This document shows positions 8,669 to 16,319 of a DNA stretch of 24,953 nt, one piece after another (the stretch's first letter is position 1; each line of letters starts with the position of its first letter). Below the pieces are notes generated by a model. That model was not told the origin of the DNA and did no database searches. It saw only the letters and a list, made by a program, of their open reading frames with translations. This DNA comes from JANOGU01 sp964499865 (GTDB lineage: Bacteria > Pseudomonadota > Alphaproteobacteria > Rhodobacterales > Rhodobacteraceae): positions 1 through 24,953 of the forward strand of contig CAZCPY010000038.1 in the NCBI GenBank assembly GCA_964499865.1, read 5' to 3'. The position numbers were made by a program, and so were the translations under genes.

Positions 8669-10126
8669 CTATTCCGCCGCCATCGCCTCGGCCGCCGGAT
8701 CCCAGCCAGAGATCGCCTTGAGCTCCAGGAACTCCTCGATCCCGAAGATGCCGCCTTCGCGCGCGCGGCCCGACTGCTTCATGCCGCCGAAGGGCGATCC
8801 TGCGCCGCGGCTCTTGCCGTTCATCTGCACCATGCCGGATTTCAGTCGCAGCGCCAGCCGGTTGCGCCGGGCCCCGTCCTGCGTCTGGACGTAGTTCGTG
8901 AGGCCGTAGGGCGTGTCGTTGGCGATGCGCAGGGCCTCCTCCTCGCTGTCGAAGGGGATCATCGACAGCACGGGGCCGAAGATTTCCTCGCGCTCGATGG
9001 CCATGCCGGGAACCACGTCGGCAAAGACCGTGGGGCGCACGAAATAGCCGCGGTTCAGCCCCTCGGGCCGCCCCGGGCCGCCCGCGACCAGACGCGCGCC
9101 CTCGGCGATGCCCTTTTCGATCATCGCCTGGATCTGCGCCCATTGCCGGGCGTTGACGACGGGGCCGATGTGGGGGCCGGGTTCGTGCGCCGAGGCGACG
9201 CGGGTGTCCGCCGCCACGCGGGCGGCGGTCTCGACCGCCCGGGCATAGACCGACCGTTCGACCAGCATCCGGGTCGGGGCGTTGCAGGACTGGCCGGTGT
9301 TGTCGAAACAGTGCCGCACGCCGCGTTCGACGGCACGCGCATCGGCGTCGGCGAAGATCAGGTTCGCCCCCTTGCCGCCCAGTTCCAGCGTCACGCGCTT
9401 GAGCGTTTCGGCCGCCGCGAGGGAAATCGCCCGGCCCGCGCGGGTGGACCCGGTGAACGAGATCATCTCCACATCCGGGTGCCGCGACAATTGCGACCCC
9501 ACCCCCGGCCCGTCGCCGTTCACCAGGTTGAACACCCCAGGCGGCAGGCCCACGTCATGGACAAACTCGGCGAACAGCAGCGACGACAGCGGCGATTCCT
9601 CGGAAGGCTTCAGCACGCAGGTGCAGCCCGCCAGCAGCGCCGGGATGACCTTGAGCGTCACCTGGTTCATCGGCCAGTTCCAGGGCGTGATCAGGCCGAC
9701 GACGCCGATGGGTTCCAGCGCGAGACGGTCGTTCGGGGCATGGGGGCCAAGGGGGCGGACCCAGTCGATGTGGTCGAAGGCGGTCAGGAAGTTCTTCAGG
9801 TGCCAGGGCAGCGACGGCGCCTGCTGGCTGCGCGCATGGTCGATGGGCGACCCCATCTCCAGGCTGATCGCCTGCGCCATCTCCTCGGCCCGGGCCTCGT
9901 ACTGCGCGAGGATGCCCTCGACGAACCGTTTGCGGACGGCGGGCGGGGTGGCGGCCCAGGCGGGGAACGCGGCCTTGGCGGCAGCGACGGCGGCGTCGGT
10001 GTCGGCCTGCGCGCCGAGCGAGATGGTCGCGCAGACCTCTTCGGTCGAGGGGTCGATGACCGGGTGGTCATGCGCCGCGGCGGGCGGGACCCAGGCGCCG
10101 TTGATGTAGAAAAGGCGGTGATCCAT
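8669..10126 (-). CDS. NAD(P)+-dependent aldehyde dehydrogenase family protein
   Basis: 485 residues, the standard ALDH-superfamily length. Key residues are present: the PWNWP motif with catalytic-site Asn150, LKPSEESPL (NAD-binding region), the FTGS turn of the Rossmann fold, ELGGKG with general-base Glu248, and GQSC with nucleophile Cys281. It should oxidise an aldehyde to the acid; the substrate cannot be told from the sequence. The ATG at 10126 is preferred over an in-frame GTG at 10135 because GGAG lies 8 nt before the ATG and would overlap the GTG. It lies 75 nt downstream of the ROK repressor gene on the same strand, so it may be the last gene of the fucU-frcR unit, suggesting, not proving, a role in sugar breakdown. 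The short gap holds a GGCC-flanked AAGCTT hairpin-like motif near 10160 and no clear promoter. Confidence 0.92.
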   Translation of the reverse strand: MDHRLFYINGAWVPPAAAHDHPVIDPSTEEVCATISLGAQADTDAAVAAAKAAFPAWAATPPAVRKRFVEGILAQYEARAEEMAQAISLEMGSPIDHARSQQAPSLPWHLKNFLTAFDHIDWVRPLGPHAPNDRLALEPIGVVGLITPWNWPMNQVTLKVIPALLAGCTCVLKPSEESPLSSLLFAEFVHDVGLPPGVFNLVNGDGPGVGSQLSRHPDVEMISFTGSTRAGRAISLAAAETLKRVTLELGGKGANLIFADADARAVERGVRHCFDNTGQSCNAPTRMLVERSVYARAVETAARVAADTRVASAHEPGPHIGPVVNARQWAQIQAMIEKGIAEGARLVAGGPGRPEGLNRGYFVRPTVFADVVPGMAIEREEIFGPVLSMIPFDSEEEALRIANDTPYGLTNYVQTQDGARRNRLALRLKSGMVQMNGKSRGAGSPFGGMKQSGRAREGGIFGIEEFLELKAISGWDPAAEAMAAE

Positions 10127-10201
10127 GGCGCGCACTCCGGTCTGGCGGGAAGGGTGGGGCCAAGCTTAGGCCAAGCCGCGCCGCGACGGAAGGCGGCCGG
10201 G

Positions 10202-11428
10202 TCAGGCGTCGCCCCGCACCGGGCCCCCGGCGTCGGCAAGGTAGCGCTGCGCCAGCGGCACGGCGGCACCCCCCAGTGCGCGGGCCTGCGGGCCGATGGT
10301 CCCTGCGCGGATCGCAGGCGGGCTGATCCCTGCCTGGTCCAGCCGGGCGAAGGCGCCCTGCGTCGCGGCCACCATCCTTTCGCGCAGGGCGGCGGGCAGC
10401 CAGCCGTCGATCAGCACGGCCTCGATCTCCAGCAGGCTTGCCGCCGAAAGCGTCGCCGCAGCCAGCCCTTCGGCCGTCGCCGTCACCCAGGGGTCAAGCA
10501 CCGCGGGCGCGATGTCCCAGAATTCGGGGCTGATCCACAGCGGGTCGGCATCGCCGCCTGCCGTCTCGATGGCGCGCGACAGGACCGACAGCGAGGCGAC
10601 CTCCAGCAGGCGGCGCATCTGGCCGTCGGGACCCGGCACCGGCATCGGCCCCACGGCGCCCGCGTTGCCGCTGGTGCCGGTGAACAGGCGGCCGTTCAGC
10701 ACGAGGCCGCCGCCGATGAAGTAGCCGAAGTAGAAATACAGGAAGTCGCGCGGCCTCTCGCCCCGGCCGAACACCAGTTCGGCGCCGCAGGCGGCGGTGG
10801 CGTCGTTCTGCACGAAGACCGGAAGGCCCGAGAGCGAAGCGATCTCGGCGGCGATGTCTCGGTGGCGCCAGGCGTCCATCTCGGCCTGCGGCGCGCCGAT
10901 GTCGGCCACCCAGGACCAGAGCTCGAAGGGCATGGCGATGCCAAGGCCGCCCAGCCTTTCGCGCTGCACTTCGGTCAGGGCCGTCTTGAGGTCGGGCAGG
11001 GCGCCGGCGACGAAGGCCATCACCGCGTCGGGCGTGGGATAGCGGTACATCGCCCGCCGCATCCCGCGCACCGCGCCGGTGAAGTCGACCAGCGCCAGGT
11101 CGGCGGACCGCCGCCCGATCTTGAGGCCCAGGAACAGCGCCCCGTCCGGGGCCAGCGACATGGGCACGGACGGCTGGCCGATCCGCCCCCGCACCGGTTC
11201 GCCGCGCCGCAGCAGGCCGTCGGATTCGAGCGCCCGCATGATGACGGATACGGTCTGCGCCGACAGGCCGGTGATCCGCGCGATGTCGGATTTGGCGAGG
11301 CCGCCGTGCTGGCGCACGAGGCTCAGCACGAGGCGTTCGTTGTGCGCCCGCATCCCCGACTGGTTGGACCCGCGGAAGCCCTGGTCGTCGCCCGTGCGTT
11401 CGGCCAAGGTGTCGGGCGGCGGGCTCAT
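10202..11428 (-). CDS. frcR: ROK-family transcriptional repressor, FrcR-like
   Basis: 408 residues: an N-terminal winged helix-turn-helix (about 29-78, with LAKSDIARITGLSAQTVSVIM) followed by a ROK sugar-kinase-like fold (about 95-400) with the QNDATAA motif at 207-213. The usual ROK kinase features are changed: the ExGH element reads as AVGP (258-261) and the CxCGxxGC zinc-binding cysteines are absent, so it should bind a sugar effector but not phosphorylate it. It lies divergently next to frcBCA, as expected for the repressor of that operon. ATG at 11428 overlaps the TGA of the mutarotase gene by 4 nt (ATGA), so the two are translationally coupled. The symbol is by analogy with alphaproteobacterial FrcR regulators; another sugar ligand is possible. 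Confidence 0.82.
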   Translation of the reverse strand: MSPPPDTLAERTGDDQGFRGSNQSGMRAHNERLVLSLVRQHGGLAKSDIARITGLSAQTVSVIMRALESDGLLRRGEPVRGRIGQPSVPMSLAPDGALFLGLKIGRRSADLALVDFTGAVRGMRRAMYRYPTPDAVMAFVAGALPDLKTALTEVQRERLGGLGIAMPFELWSWVADIGAPQAEMDAWRHRDIAAEIASLSGLPVFVQNDATAACGAELVFGRGERPRDFLYFYFGYFIGGGLVLNGRLFTGTSGNAGAVGPMPVPGPDGQMRRLLEVASLSVLSRAIETAGGDADPLWISPEFWDIAPAVLDPWVTATAEGLAAATLSAASLLEIEAVLIDGWLPAALRERMVAATQGAFARLDQAGISPPAIRAGTIGPQARALGGAAVPLAQRYLADAGGPVRGDA

Positions 11429-11853
11429 GCGCGGATCACGCCCTTGCGCAGGATGACATTGGCGTAGAGCGCCGGTTCCGACGTGGCGACGACGGTATGC
11501 GCGCTGCGGATGCGCGGGTAGAGGTCGGCGCCCGCCAGCGGCTGCACCCTGCGCCCCGGCGCCAGCCGCGCGCAGAGCGCGTCCAGGCCAAGGTGGAAAT
11601 CGCTGGCCTGTGCAGGGTCGTTGGCCCAGGCGGCCCGCAGGATCGCCGCGGGAACGTCGTCGTCCAGCGGCATCACCGTCAGGATCGCCTGCAGCAGCGC
11701 GGGAACCCCGTGGCCGTCGGCCCGCACCAGACGGCGGGCATGGTCCTGCGCCGGGTAGTTCCCGTCCACAAGCGCGATCTCGTCGCCGTGGCCCATGGCG
11801 CGCAGCGTCGCCAGAAGCTCCGGTCCCAGAATCGGGGGAATCCCGATCAGCAT
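11425..11853 (-). CDS. fucU: RbsD/FucU-family sugar mutarotase
   Basis: 142 residues, the full length of the RbsD/FucU family. It starts MLIGIPPILGPELL and carries GHGDEI with the conserved catalytic His, and ends with YANVILRKGVI, typical of FucU-type members. Such enzymes speed interconversion of anomers or ring forms of sugars such as L-fucose or ribose in the cytoplasm. The ATG at 11853 matches the family N-terminus; the longer open frame up to 11952 adds an Arg-rich, non-family stretch and is rejected. A GAGGAA motif lies about 13 nt upstream, a weak ribosome-binding site. It is first in the leftward unit and coupled to the ROK repressor, and faces frcB across a 275-nt intergenic region. 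The real substrate is likely whatever the Frc transporter brings in. Confidence 0.88.
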   Translation of the reverse strand: MLIGIPPILGPELLATLRAMGHGDEIALVDGNYPAQDHARRLVRADGHGVPALLQAILTVMPLDDDVPAAILRAAWANDPAQASDFHLGLDALCARLAPGRRVQPLAGADLYPRIRSAHTVVATSEPALYANVILRKGVIRA

Positions 11854-11966
11854 CGGCGCCGTCCCATTCCTCGCGGCGGCCCGGCCTTGACAGGTGCCGG
11901 GTCTTCGTCCGCGTCTCCTCCCTTGCGCGCCTCCCTTGCAGGCGAAGCGCATTCCGGAGGGCAGGG

Positions 11967-11992
11967 TGCGTAGGGAATCGGCAGCCTGTCAA
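11967..11992 (-). promoter_or_regulatory. Possible promoter for fucU-frcR
   Basis: On the minus strand a perfect -35 consensus TTGACA lies at 11992-11987. A weak TACGCA lies at 11972-11967, with only 14 nt between, so the -10 assignment is uncertain. It is adjacent to the palindrome at 11996-12012 and points to fucU. Confidence 0.25.
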
Positions 11993-11995
11993 TAC

Positions 11996-12012
11996 TAAAT
12001 CAGAGTGATTTA
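11996..12012. promoter_or_regulatory. Perfect 17-bp palindrome, candidate FrcR operator
   Basis: TAAATCA-GAG-TGATTTA: two perfect 7-bp arms around a 3-nt spacer, in the only AT-rich island of the 275-nt region between fucU and frcB. It lies between a minus-strand TTGACA and a plus-strand TTGACG, where a bound repressor could block both promoters. ROK repressors bind AT-rich palindromes of about this size. The link to FrcR is inferred from position. Confidence 0.6.
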
Positions 12013-12018
12013 TTTAAC

Positions 12019-12047
12019 TTGACGGGGCGTCGCGAATCGGGTTCACA
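12019..12047 (+). promoter_or_regulatory. Possible promoter for frcBCA
   Basis: TTGACG at 12019-12024 followed after 17 nt by TTCACA at 12042-12047. The -35 is good, the -10 is poor, as is common in high-G+C alphaproteobacteria. It begins 7 nt after the palindrome and leaves about 75 nt of leader before frcB. Confidence 0.3.
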
Positions 12048-12128
12048 TGCAGGCGCCGCGGCGGGAGGACGTCTGCCGCATTCGGCGCGAAAATGGGGCA
12101 ACCCTCTGATATCCTTGGGAGGATACGC

Positions 12129-13145
12129 ATGAACTCGAAATCCAGGGCGCTTCTGGGCGCCGCCGCTCTTGCGCTGCTTGGCGCACCGGCGATGGCGCAG
12201 GGCGTCAGCGCCTGCCTCATCACCAAGACCGACACCAACCCCTTCTTCGTGAAGATGAAGGAAGGTGCCGAAGCCAAGGCGGCCGAACTGGGCGTGACGC
12301 TGAAATCCTATGCCGGCAAGGTCGACGGCGACCACGAAAGCCAGGTCGCGGCCATCGAGGCCTGCGTGGCCGACGGCGCCAAGGGCATCCTGATCGCCGC
12401 GTCCGACACCAAGGCCATCGTCGACAGCGTCAAGGCCGCCCGTGACGCGGGCGTGCTGGTGATCGCGCTCGACACGCCCCTCGACCCGATCGACGCGGCG
12501 GATGCGACCTTCGCCACCGACAACTTCCAGGCCGGCCTTCTGATCGGCCAATGGGCGCTGGCGGCGATGGGCGAGAATGCCGCGAACGCCAAGATCGCGA
12601 TGCTTGACCTGGCCATCTCGCAGCCCTCGGTCGACGTGCTGCGCGACCAGGGCTTCCTGACCGGCTTCGGCATCGACGTGGCCGACCCCGCCAAGTGGGG
12701 CGACGAGACCGACCCGCGCATCGTCGGCAACGAGGTGACCGCCGGCAACGAGGAAGGCGGCCTGAAGGCGATGGAAGCGCTGCTGGCCAAGGACCCGGAC
12801 ATCAACGTCGTCTACACGATCAACGAACCCTCGGCGGCGGGTGCCTACGAGGCGCTCAAGGCGGCGGGCAAGGAAGGCGTGCTGATCGTCTCGGTCGACG
12901 GCGGCTGCCCGGGCGTGGAAGACGTCAAGGCCGGCGTCATCGGCGCGACCTCGCAGCAGTATCCGCTGCTGATGGCGGCGCTGGGCGTTGAAGCCATCGC
13001 CAAATACGCCGCCGACGGCACCAAGCCCGCGCCGACCGAGGGCAAGAACTTCTTCGACACGGGCGTCGCGCTGATCACCGACAAGCCGGTCGACGGCGTC
13101 ACCTCGATCGACACCGCCAAGGGGCTGGAGCTCTGCTGGGGCTGA
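12129..13145 (+). CDS. frcB: Fructose-type sugar ABC transporter periplasmic binding protein
   Basis: 338 residues with a clear Sec signal peptide: short basic n-region, hydrophobic core and an AMA cleavage site at about residue 23. The mature protein starts QGVSACLITKTDTNPFF and has the periplasmic-binding-protein-like sugar fold. Several stretches (KVDGDHESQVAAIEACVADGAKGI, VSVDGGCPGV, GATSQQYPLLM) resemble, from memory, rhizobial FrcB, which binds fructose, mannose and ribose. The ATG at 12129 follows GGGAGG by 6 nt, a strong ribosome-binding site; the in-frame ATG at 12093 is rejected because it adds residues before the signal peptide. It heads the frcBCA unit and faces fucU-frcR. A hairpin separates it from frcC. 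Confidence 0.92.
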   Translation: MNSKSRALLGAAALALLGAPAMAQGVSACLITKTDTNPFFVKMKEGAEAKAAELGVTLKSYAGKVDGDHESQVAAIEACVADGAKGILIAASDTKAIVDSVKAARDAGVLVIALDTPLDPIDAADATFATDNFQAGLLIGQWALAAMGENAANAKIAMLDLAISQPSVDVLRDQGFLTGFGIDVADPAKWGDETDPRIVGNEVTAGNEEGGLKAMEALLAKDPDINVVYTINEPSAAGAYEALKAAGKEGVLIVSVDGGCPGVEDVKAGVIGATSQQYPLLMAALGVEAIAKYAADGTKPAPTEGKNFFDTGVALITDKPVDGVTSIDTAKGLELCWG

Positions 13146-13211
13146 TCGCCGCGGCCCTTGCGTCACGCCGCGGTTGATTTGCGGCGGGGCGCGGTGGAAC
13201 ATCGTGTTCGG

Positions 13212-13236
13212 CAAGGGCGGCCCTGTGCCGCCCTTG
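13212..13236 (+). promoter_or_regulatory. Intercistronic hairpin between frcB and frcC
   Basis: A perfect 10-bp stem (CAAGGGCGGC at 13212-13221, GCCGCCCTTG at 13227-13236) with a 5-nt loop, in the 138-nt gap after the binding-protein gene. No strong U-run follows. Such structures after binding-protein genes usually stabilise the upstream mRNA or partly stop transcription, giving more binding protein than permease. Two CCGCGG copies just after the frcB stop add a second possible stem. Confidence 0.6.
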
Positions 13237-13283
13237 TCATAACCGGCCCGGCCGCGGGAGGGCGGGGCAAAGGGAGGGGACAG

Positions 13284-14447
13284 ATGGCCGACGACGCAAA
13301 GGCGGTCTCGGGTACCTATGAGGCGGGCCTCAAGGGTGCGGTCGAGAAGGTCGCCGAGTTTCACGAGGAGACTTCGGTTCTGAAGAAGTTGCAGCACTGG
13401 CTGCACCAGACGCCAAGTGCCGTGCCACTGATCGTGCTGATGGTGGCGCTGCTGGTGTTCGGCTTTGCCGCCGACAACTTCTTCAAGGCGGGCACGCTGT
13501 CGACCATCCTGCAGCAGATCGCCATCGTCGGCATCCTGGGCTGCGCCCAGACCATCGTGGTGCTGACCGCGGGCATCGACCTGTCGGTCGGGGCCATCGC
13601 CGTCTTCTCCTCGGTGCTGATGGGGCAGATGTCGTTCCGCTATGGCATCCCCGCAGAACTGGCCATCGCCTTCGGCCTGGCGCTGGGCACCGGCATGGGG
13701 GCGGTCAACGGCCTCTTGATCGCGCGCCTGAACCTGCCGCCCTTCATCGTGACGCTGGGCACCTGGCAGATCCTGCTCGCGTCGAACTTCATCTATTCGG
13801 CCAACGAGACGATCCGGTCCTCGGACGTGGAGGCGCAGGCCCCGGCGCTGGGCTTCTGGGGCAAGGATGTCACCTTCTACGGCGTGCCGATGCTGCCCGA
13901 CGGGTCGAAGCCCGACCTGGCGACGGCCGAGACGGTCTTTGCCACGACGAACGCTGCTCCGGGCACCGGGGTGAAGGTGCTGTTCGCCGTGTTCCTGATG
14001 GTCGCCATCGTGGCCGTCATGTCCTACGTGCTGCGGTCCACCGCCTGGGGCCGCTATGTCTATGCCACCGGCGACGATGCCGCCGCGGCGGAACTGGCGG
14101 GCGTGCCGACCAAGAAGGTCATCATCCAGGTCTATGCGCTGGCCGGCCTGTTCTGCGCCATCGCGGGCTGGGTGATGATCGGACGCTTCGGGTCCGTCTC
14201 GCCCACGGCATCCACCGGGCAGCTTGGCAACATCCAGTCGATCACTGCCGTGGTGATCGGGGGGATATCGCTGTTCGGCGGGCGCGGGTCGATCGTGGGG
14301 ATGTTCTTCGGCGCGCTGATCGTCGGCGTGTTCGAGATGGGTCTGCGGCTGGTCGGCACCGACCCGCAATGGACCTTCTTCCTGATCGGCGTGCTCATCA
14401 TCTTTGCGGTCGCGGTCGACCAGTGGATCAGAAAGGTGTCCGGCTGA
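13284..14447 (+). CDS. frcC: Fructose-type sugar ABC transporter permease
   Basis: 387 residues, a hydrophobic BPD_transp_2 (RbsC-like) permease with about 8-10 membrane helices starting near residue 45, after a polar 40-residue cytoplasmic tail. The motif LTAGIDLSVGA and the GISLFGGRGS region near the C-terminus are hallmarks of ribose/fructose-type sugar permeases. An insert of about 50 polar residues (around YSANETIRSSDVE to TNAAPGTG) is an external loop also seen, to my knowledge, in FrcC-like proteins. The ATG at 13284 follows AAAGGGAGGGGACAG, a very strong ribosome-binding site that would offset the distance from frcB. The stop overlaps the frcA start by one base (TGATG). Confidence 0.92.
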   Translation: MADDAKAVSGTYEAGLKGAVEKVAEFHEETSVLKKLQHWLHQTPSAVPLIVLMVALLVFGFAADNFFKAGTLSTILQQIAIVGILGCAQTIVVLTAGIDLSVGAIAVFSSVLMGQMSFRYGIPAELAIAFGLALGTGMGAVNGLLIARLNLPPFIVTLGTWQILLASNFIYSANETIRSSDVEAQAPALGFWGKDVTFYGVPMLPDGSKPDLATAETVFATTNAAPGTGVKVLFAVFLMVAIVAVMSYVLRSTAWGRYVYATGDDAAAAELAGVPTKKVIIQVYALAGLFCAIAGWVMIGRFGSVSPTASTGQLGNIQSITAVVIGGISLFGGRGSIVGMFFGALIVGVFEMGLRLVGTDPQWTFFLIGVLIIFAVAVDQWIRKVSG

Positions 14448-15223
14448 TGGAACCGATTCTCATGGCCAAGGGCCTCACCAAGCGCTACGGCAGGGTCACG
14501 GCGCTCAACAACTGCGACTTCGAGCTGTTCCCGGGCGAGATCCTCGCCGTGATCGGCGATAACGGGGCCGGGAAATCGACGCTCATCAAGGCGGTGTCTG
14601 GCGCCGTCATCCCGGACGAGGGGCAGATCTGGCTGGAAGGCCGCGAGATCGGCTTCAAGACCCCCATCGAGGCCCGCGCCGCGGGGATCGAGACGGTCTA
14701 CCAGACGCTGGCGATGTCGCCCGCGCTCTCCATCGCCGACAACATGTTCATGGGGCGCGAACTGCGCAAACCCGGGATCATGGGGTCGGTGTTCCGCCAG
14801 CTCGACCGCGGCCGGATGGAGAAGTTCGCGCGCGAAAAGCTGAACGAACTGGGGCTGATGACGATCCAGAACATCAACCAGGCGGTGGAAACGCTGTCGG
14901 GCGGCCAGCGGCAGGGGGTGGCGGTGGCGCGCGCCGCGGCCTTCGGGTCAAAGGTGGTGATCCTCGACGAACCCACCGCCGCGCTGGGCGTCAAGGAAAG
15001 CCGCCGGGTGCTGGACCTGATCCGCGACGTGCGGTCGCGCGGCATCCCGATCATCCTGATTTCCCACAACATGCCGCATGTGTTCGAGGTAGCCGACCGC
15101 ATCCACATCCACCGCCTGGGGTCGCGCCTCTGCGTGATCAAGCCGCAGAACTACACGATGTCGGACGCGGTGGCCTTCATGACCGGCGCCAAGGTGCCCG
15201 AGGGGGTCGCGGCGGCGGCGTGA
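14447..15223 (+). CDS. frcA: Fructose-type sugar ABC transporter ATP-binding protein
   Basis: 258 residues, a single ABC domain, unlike the double-domain RbsA/MglA proteins. Walker A GDNGAGKST (37-45), signature LSGGQRQ (150-156), Walker B VVILDEP (170-176) and the ISHNMPHVFEVADRIHIHRLG region are complete. Single-domain ATPases with this SHNM motif are typical of the FrcA type; presumably it works as a homodimer with FrcC. It is coupled to frcC by the TGATG overlap. In rhizobia a kinase gene frcK follows; here the gene is followed at once by a decayed IS630 element, so no frcK is seen. No clear terminator follows; a perfect GTCTGGCCAGAC palindrome lies at 15269-15280. Confidence 0.93.
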   Translation: MEPILMAKGLTKRYGRVTALNNCDFELFPGEILAVIGDNGAGKSTLIKAVSGAVIPDEGQIWLEGREIGFKTPIEARAAGIETVYQTLAMSPALSIADNMFMGRELRKPGIMGSVFRQLDRGRMEKFAREKLNELGLMTIQNINQAVETLSGGQRQGVAVARAAAFGSKVVILDEPTAALGVKESRRVLDLIRDVRSRGIPIILISHNMPHVFEVADRIHIHRLGSRLCVIKPQNYTMSDAVAFMTGAKVPEGVAAAA

Positions 15224-16310
15224 GGAAGAGGACCCTCCCGAACCGAAAGTCTGGCCGGGCAAACTTCGGTCTGGCCAGACGATGCGCCTGTGAATGTCGC
15301 TGTGCAGAAGACGTTCCGGCACAGACTTTCCGTCGGGCAACGCGAGCAGGGCAGCAAGACGCTGGACGGAGCCGTATCCTGCGTTTCGGATGTGGTTTTC
15401 GCATTCCCGCGGGGTGAACTGGTCGAGCAGTGAGCCGATCCTGCGCCAGAGGGCTTCCTTGGTGCGTTCGGCGGCCTTGCGCAGCAGGTGCTTGAGTTTG
15501 GCGATGACCTGTTCGATCGGGTTCAGCTCTGGGGCGTGCGCGGGAAGGCAGGACAGCCCTGCGCCTGCCCGGGTTGTGCATCACGGCGATGTCGTCCGGC
15601 CGCAGCTCGGGGACCGGCACCTGCTCGCCCCGGGTGCAGAAGCTGTCGCCGTTGATCGGCCCGTCGATGACCCGGGGCGCGATGATCCGGTCATGGCGAA
15701 GCGCGGCCACGAAGGTCATCGAATTCCAGTGCCCGAAGGGCGCGCGACCGATCAGCCTCTGGCCCCGCGCCGCCCATCCCCGAAGCGGAGCCATGTTGGT
15801 CTTCGCCCAGGTCTCATCGATGAACACCAGCCGTTTCGGGTCGATGCTGCCCTGACGCGTCTTCCAGCGCGCACGCTTGCGGGCAACGTCCGATCGTTCC
15901 TGCTCACTGGCGAGCGCGGTTTTTTCAAGCTGAGCCCCTCGGCATGGGCGAAGCTCCACATCGTGCGGTAGCCGACCTTCAGCCCGCGCAGGGTGAAGTC
16001 GCCCTCCGCCATCCGGGCGCGCAGCCGGTCGGCCTCAGCCCCCTAGATCTTGGGCAGCACACGCCCGACGATCTTGCCCGGCACGACGCTTCCCGTCTGC
16101 CGCCGCCGCTGCGACCATTTCATCACGCTCGACGGTGCCACGCTCAAAGCCCCGGCGACAGCGCGCACGGTTTCACCCGCGTCACGCCGCGCCATCGCGC
16201 GGTCCAGGATATCCATCGAAAGGGGTCCCGTCATGAAGGATGGCCTCCTTACCCAGCCTCCATCGTGAAACAAGAAACCGGCCAAAAGGGAATCCCCCGA
16301 GATTCCCTCA
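15224..16310 (-). mobile_element. Decayed IS630-family insertion sequence (approximate limits)
   Basis: The stretch between the frcA stop and the half-repeat near 16320 is explained mainly by a broken IS630 transposase on the minus strand plus short flanks. At the right side an 8-bp inverted repeat (AGGGAATC at 16287-16294, GATTCCCT at 16301-16308) may belong to the element end. I could not match it to a left end, and the transposase frame runs on into frcA without its own stop, so the left end is probably lost. No TA target duplication could be shown. Limits are estimates. Confidence 0.7.
15372..16234 (-). pseudogene. IS630-family transposase, multiply disrupted
   Basis: Reading from ATG 16234 (GGAGG lies 10 nt before it): an HTH part (MDILDRAMARRDAGETVRAV, SVMKWSQRRRQTGS), then an in-frame TAG at 16043-16045, then GLKVGYRTMWSFAHAEGLSLKK, a frame change at an A6 run (15920-15925), then the catalytic domain with FIDETW (first Asp at 15816-15818), ending in a third frame with NPIEQ (Glu at 15512-15514) and ECENHIRNAGY. 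Against the D-D-34-E spacing of the family, about 40 nt are missing before NPIEQ, which shifts the frame, and the second catalytic Asp is His (MHNPG, codon at 15576-15578). The A6 change could be programmed frameshifting, known in some IS630 members, but the other lesions make it inactive. Confidence 0.88.
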
Positions 16311-16319
16311 AGCGCCGTC

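Noticed and set aside
8321..11467. A 1048-residue plus-strand open frame across the aldehyde dehydrogenase and ROK genes
   Set aside because: Antisense to two well-supported genes, starts inside pppA and has low-complexity composition.
11854..11992. N-terminal extension of fucU or of the ROK gene into the intergenic region
   Set aside because: Extensions are Arg/Gly-rich and unlike the families; the internal ATGs match known N-termini and would keep the promoter region free.
15294..15971. Plus-strand open frame inside the IS region (225 residues)
   Set aside because: Antisense to the recognisable transposase; no motifs of its own.
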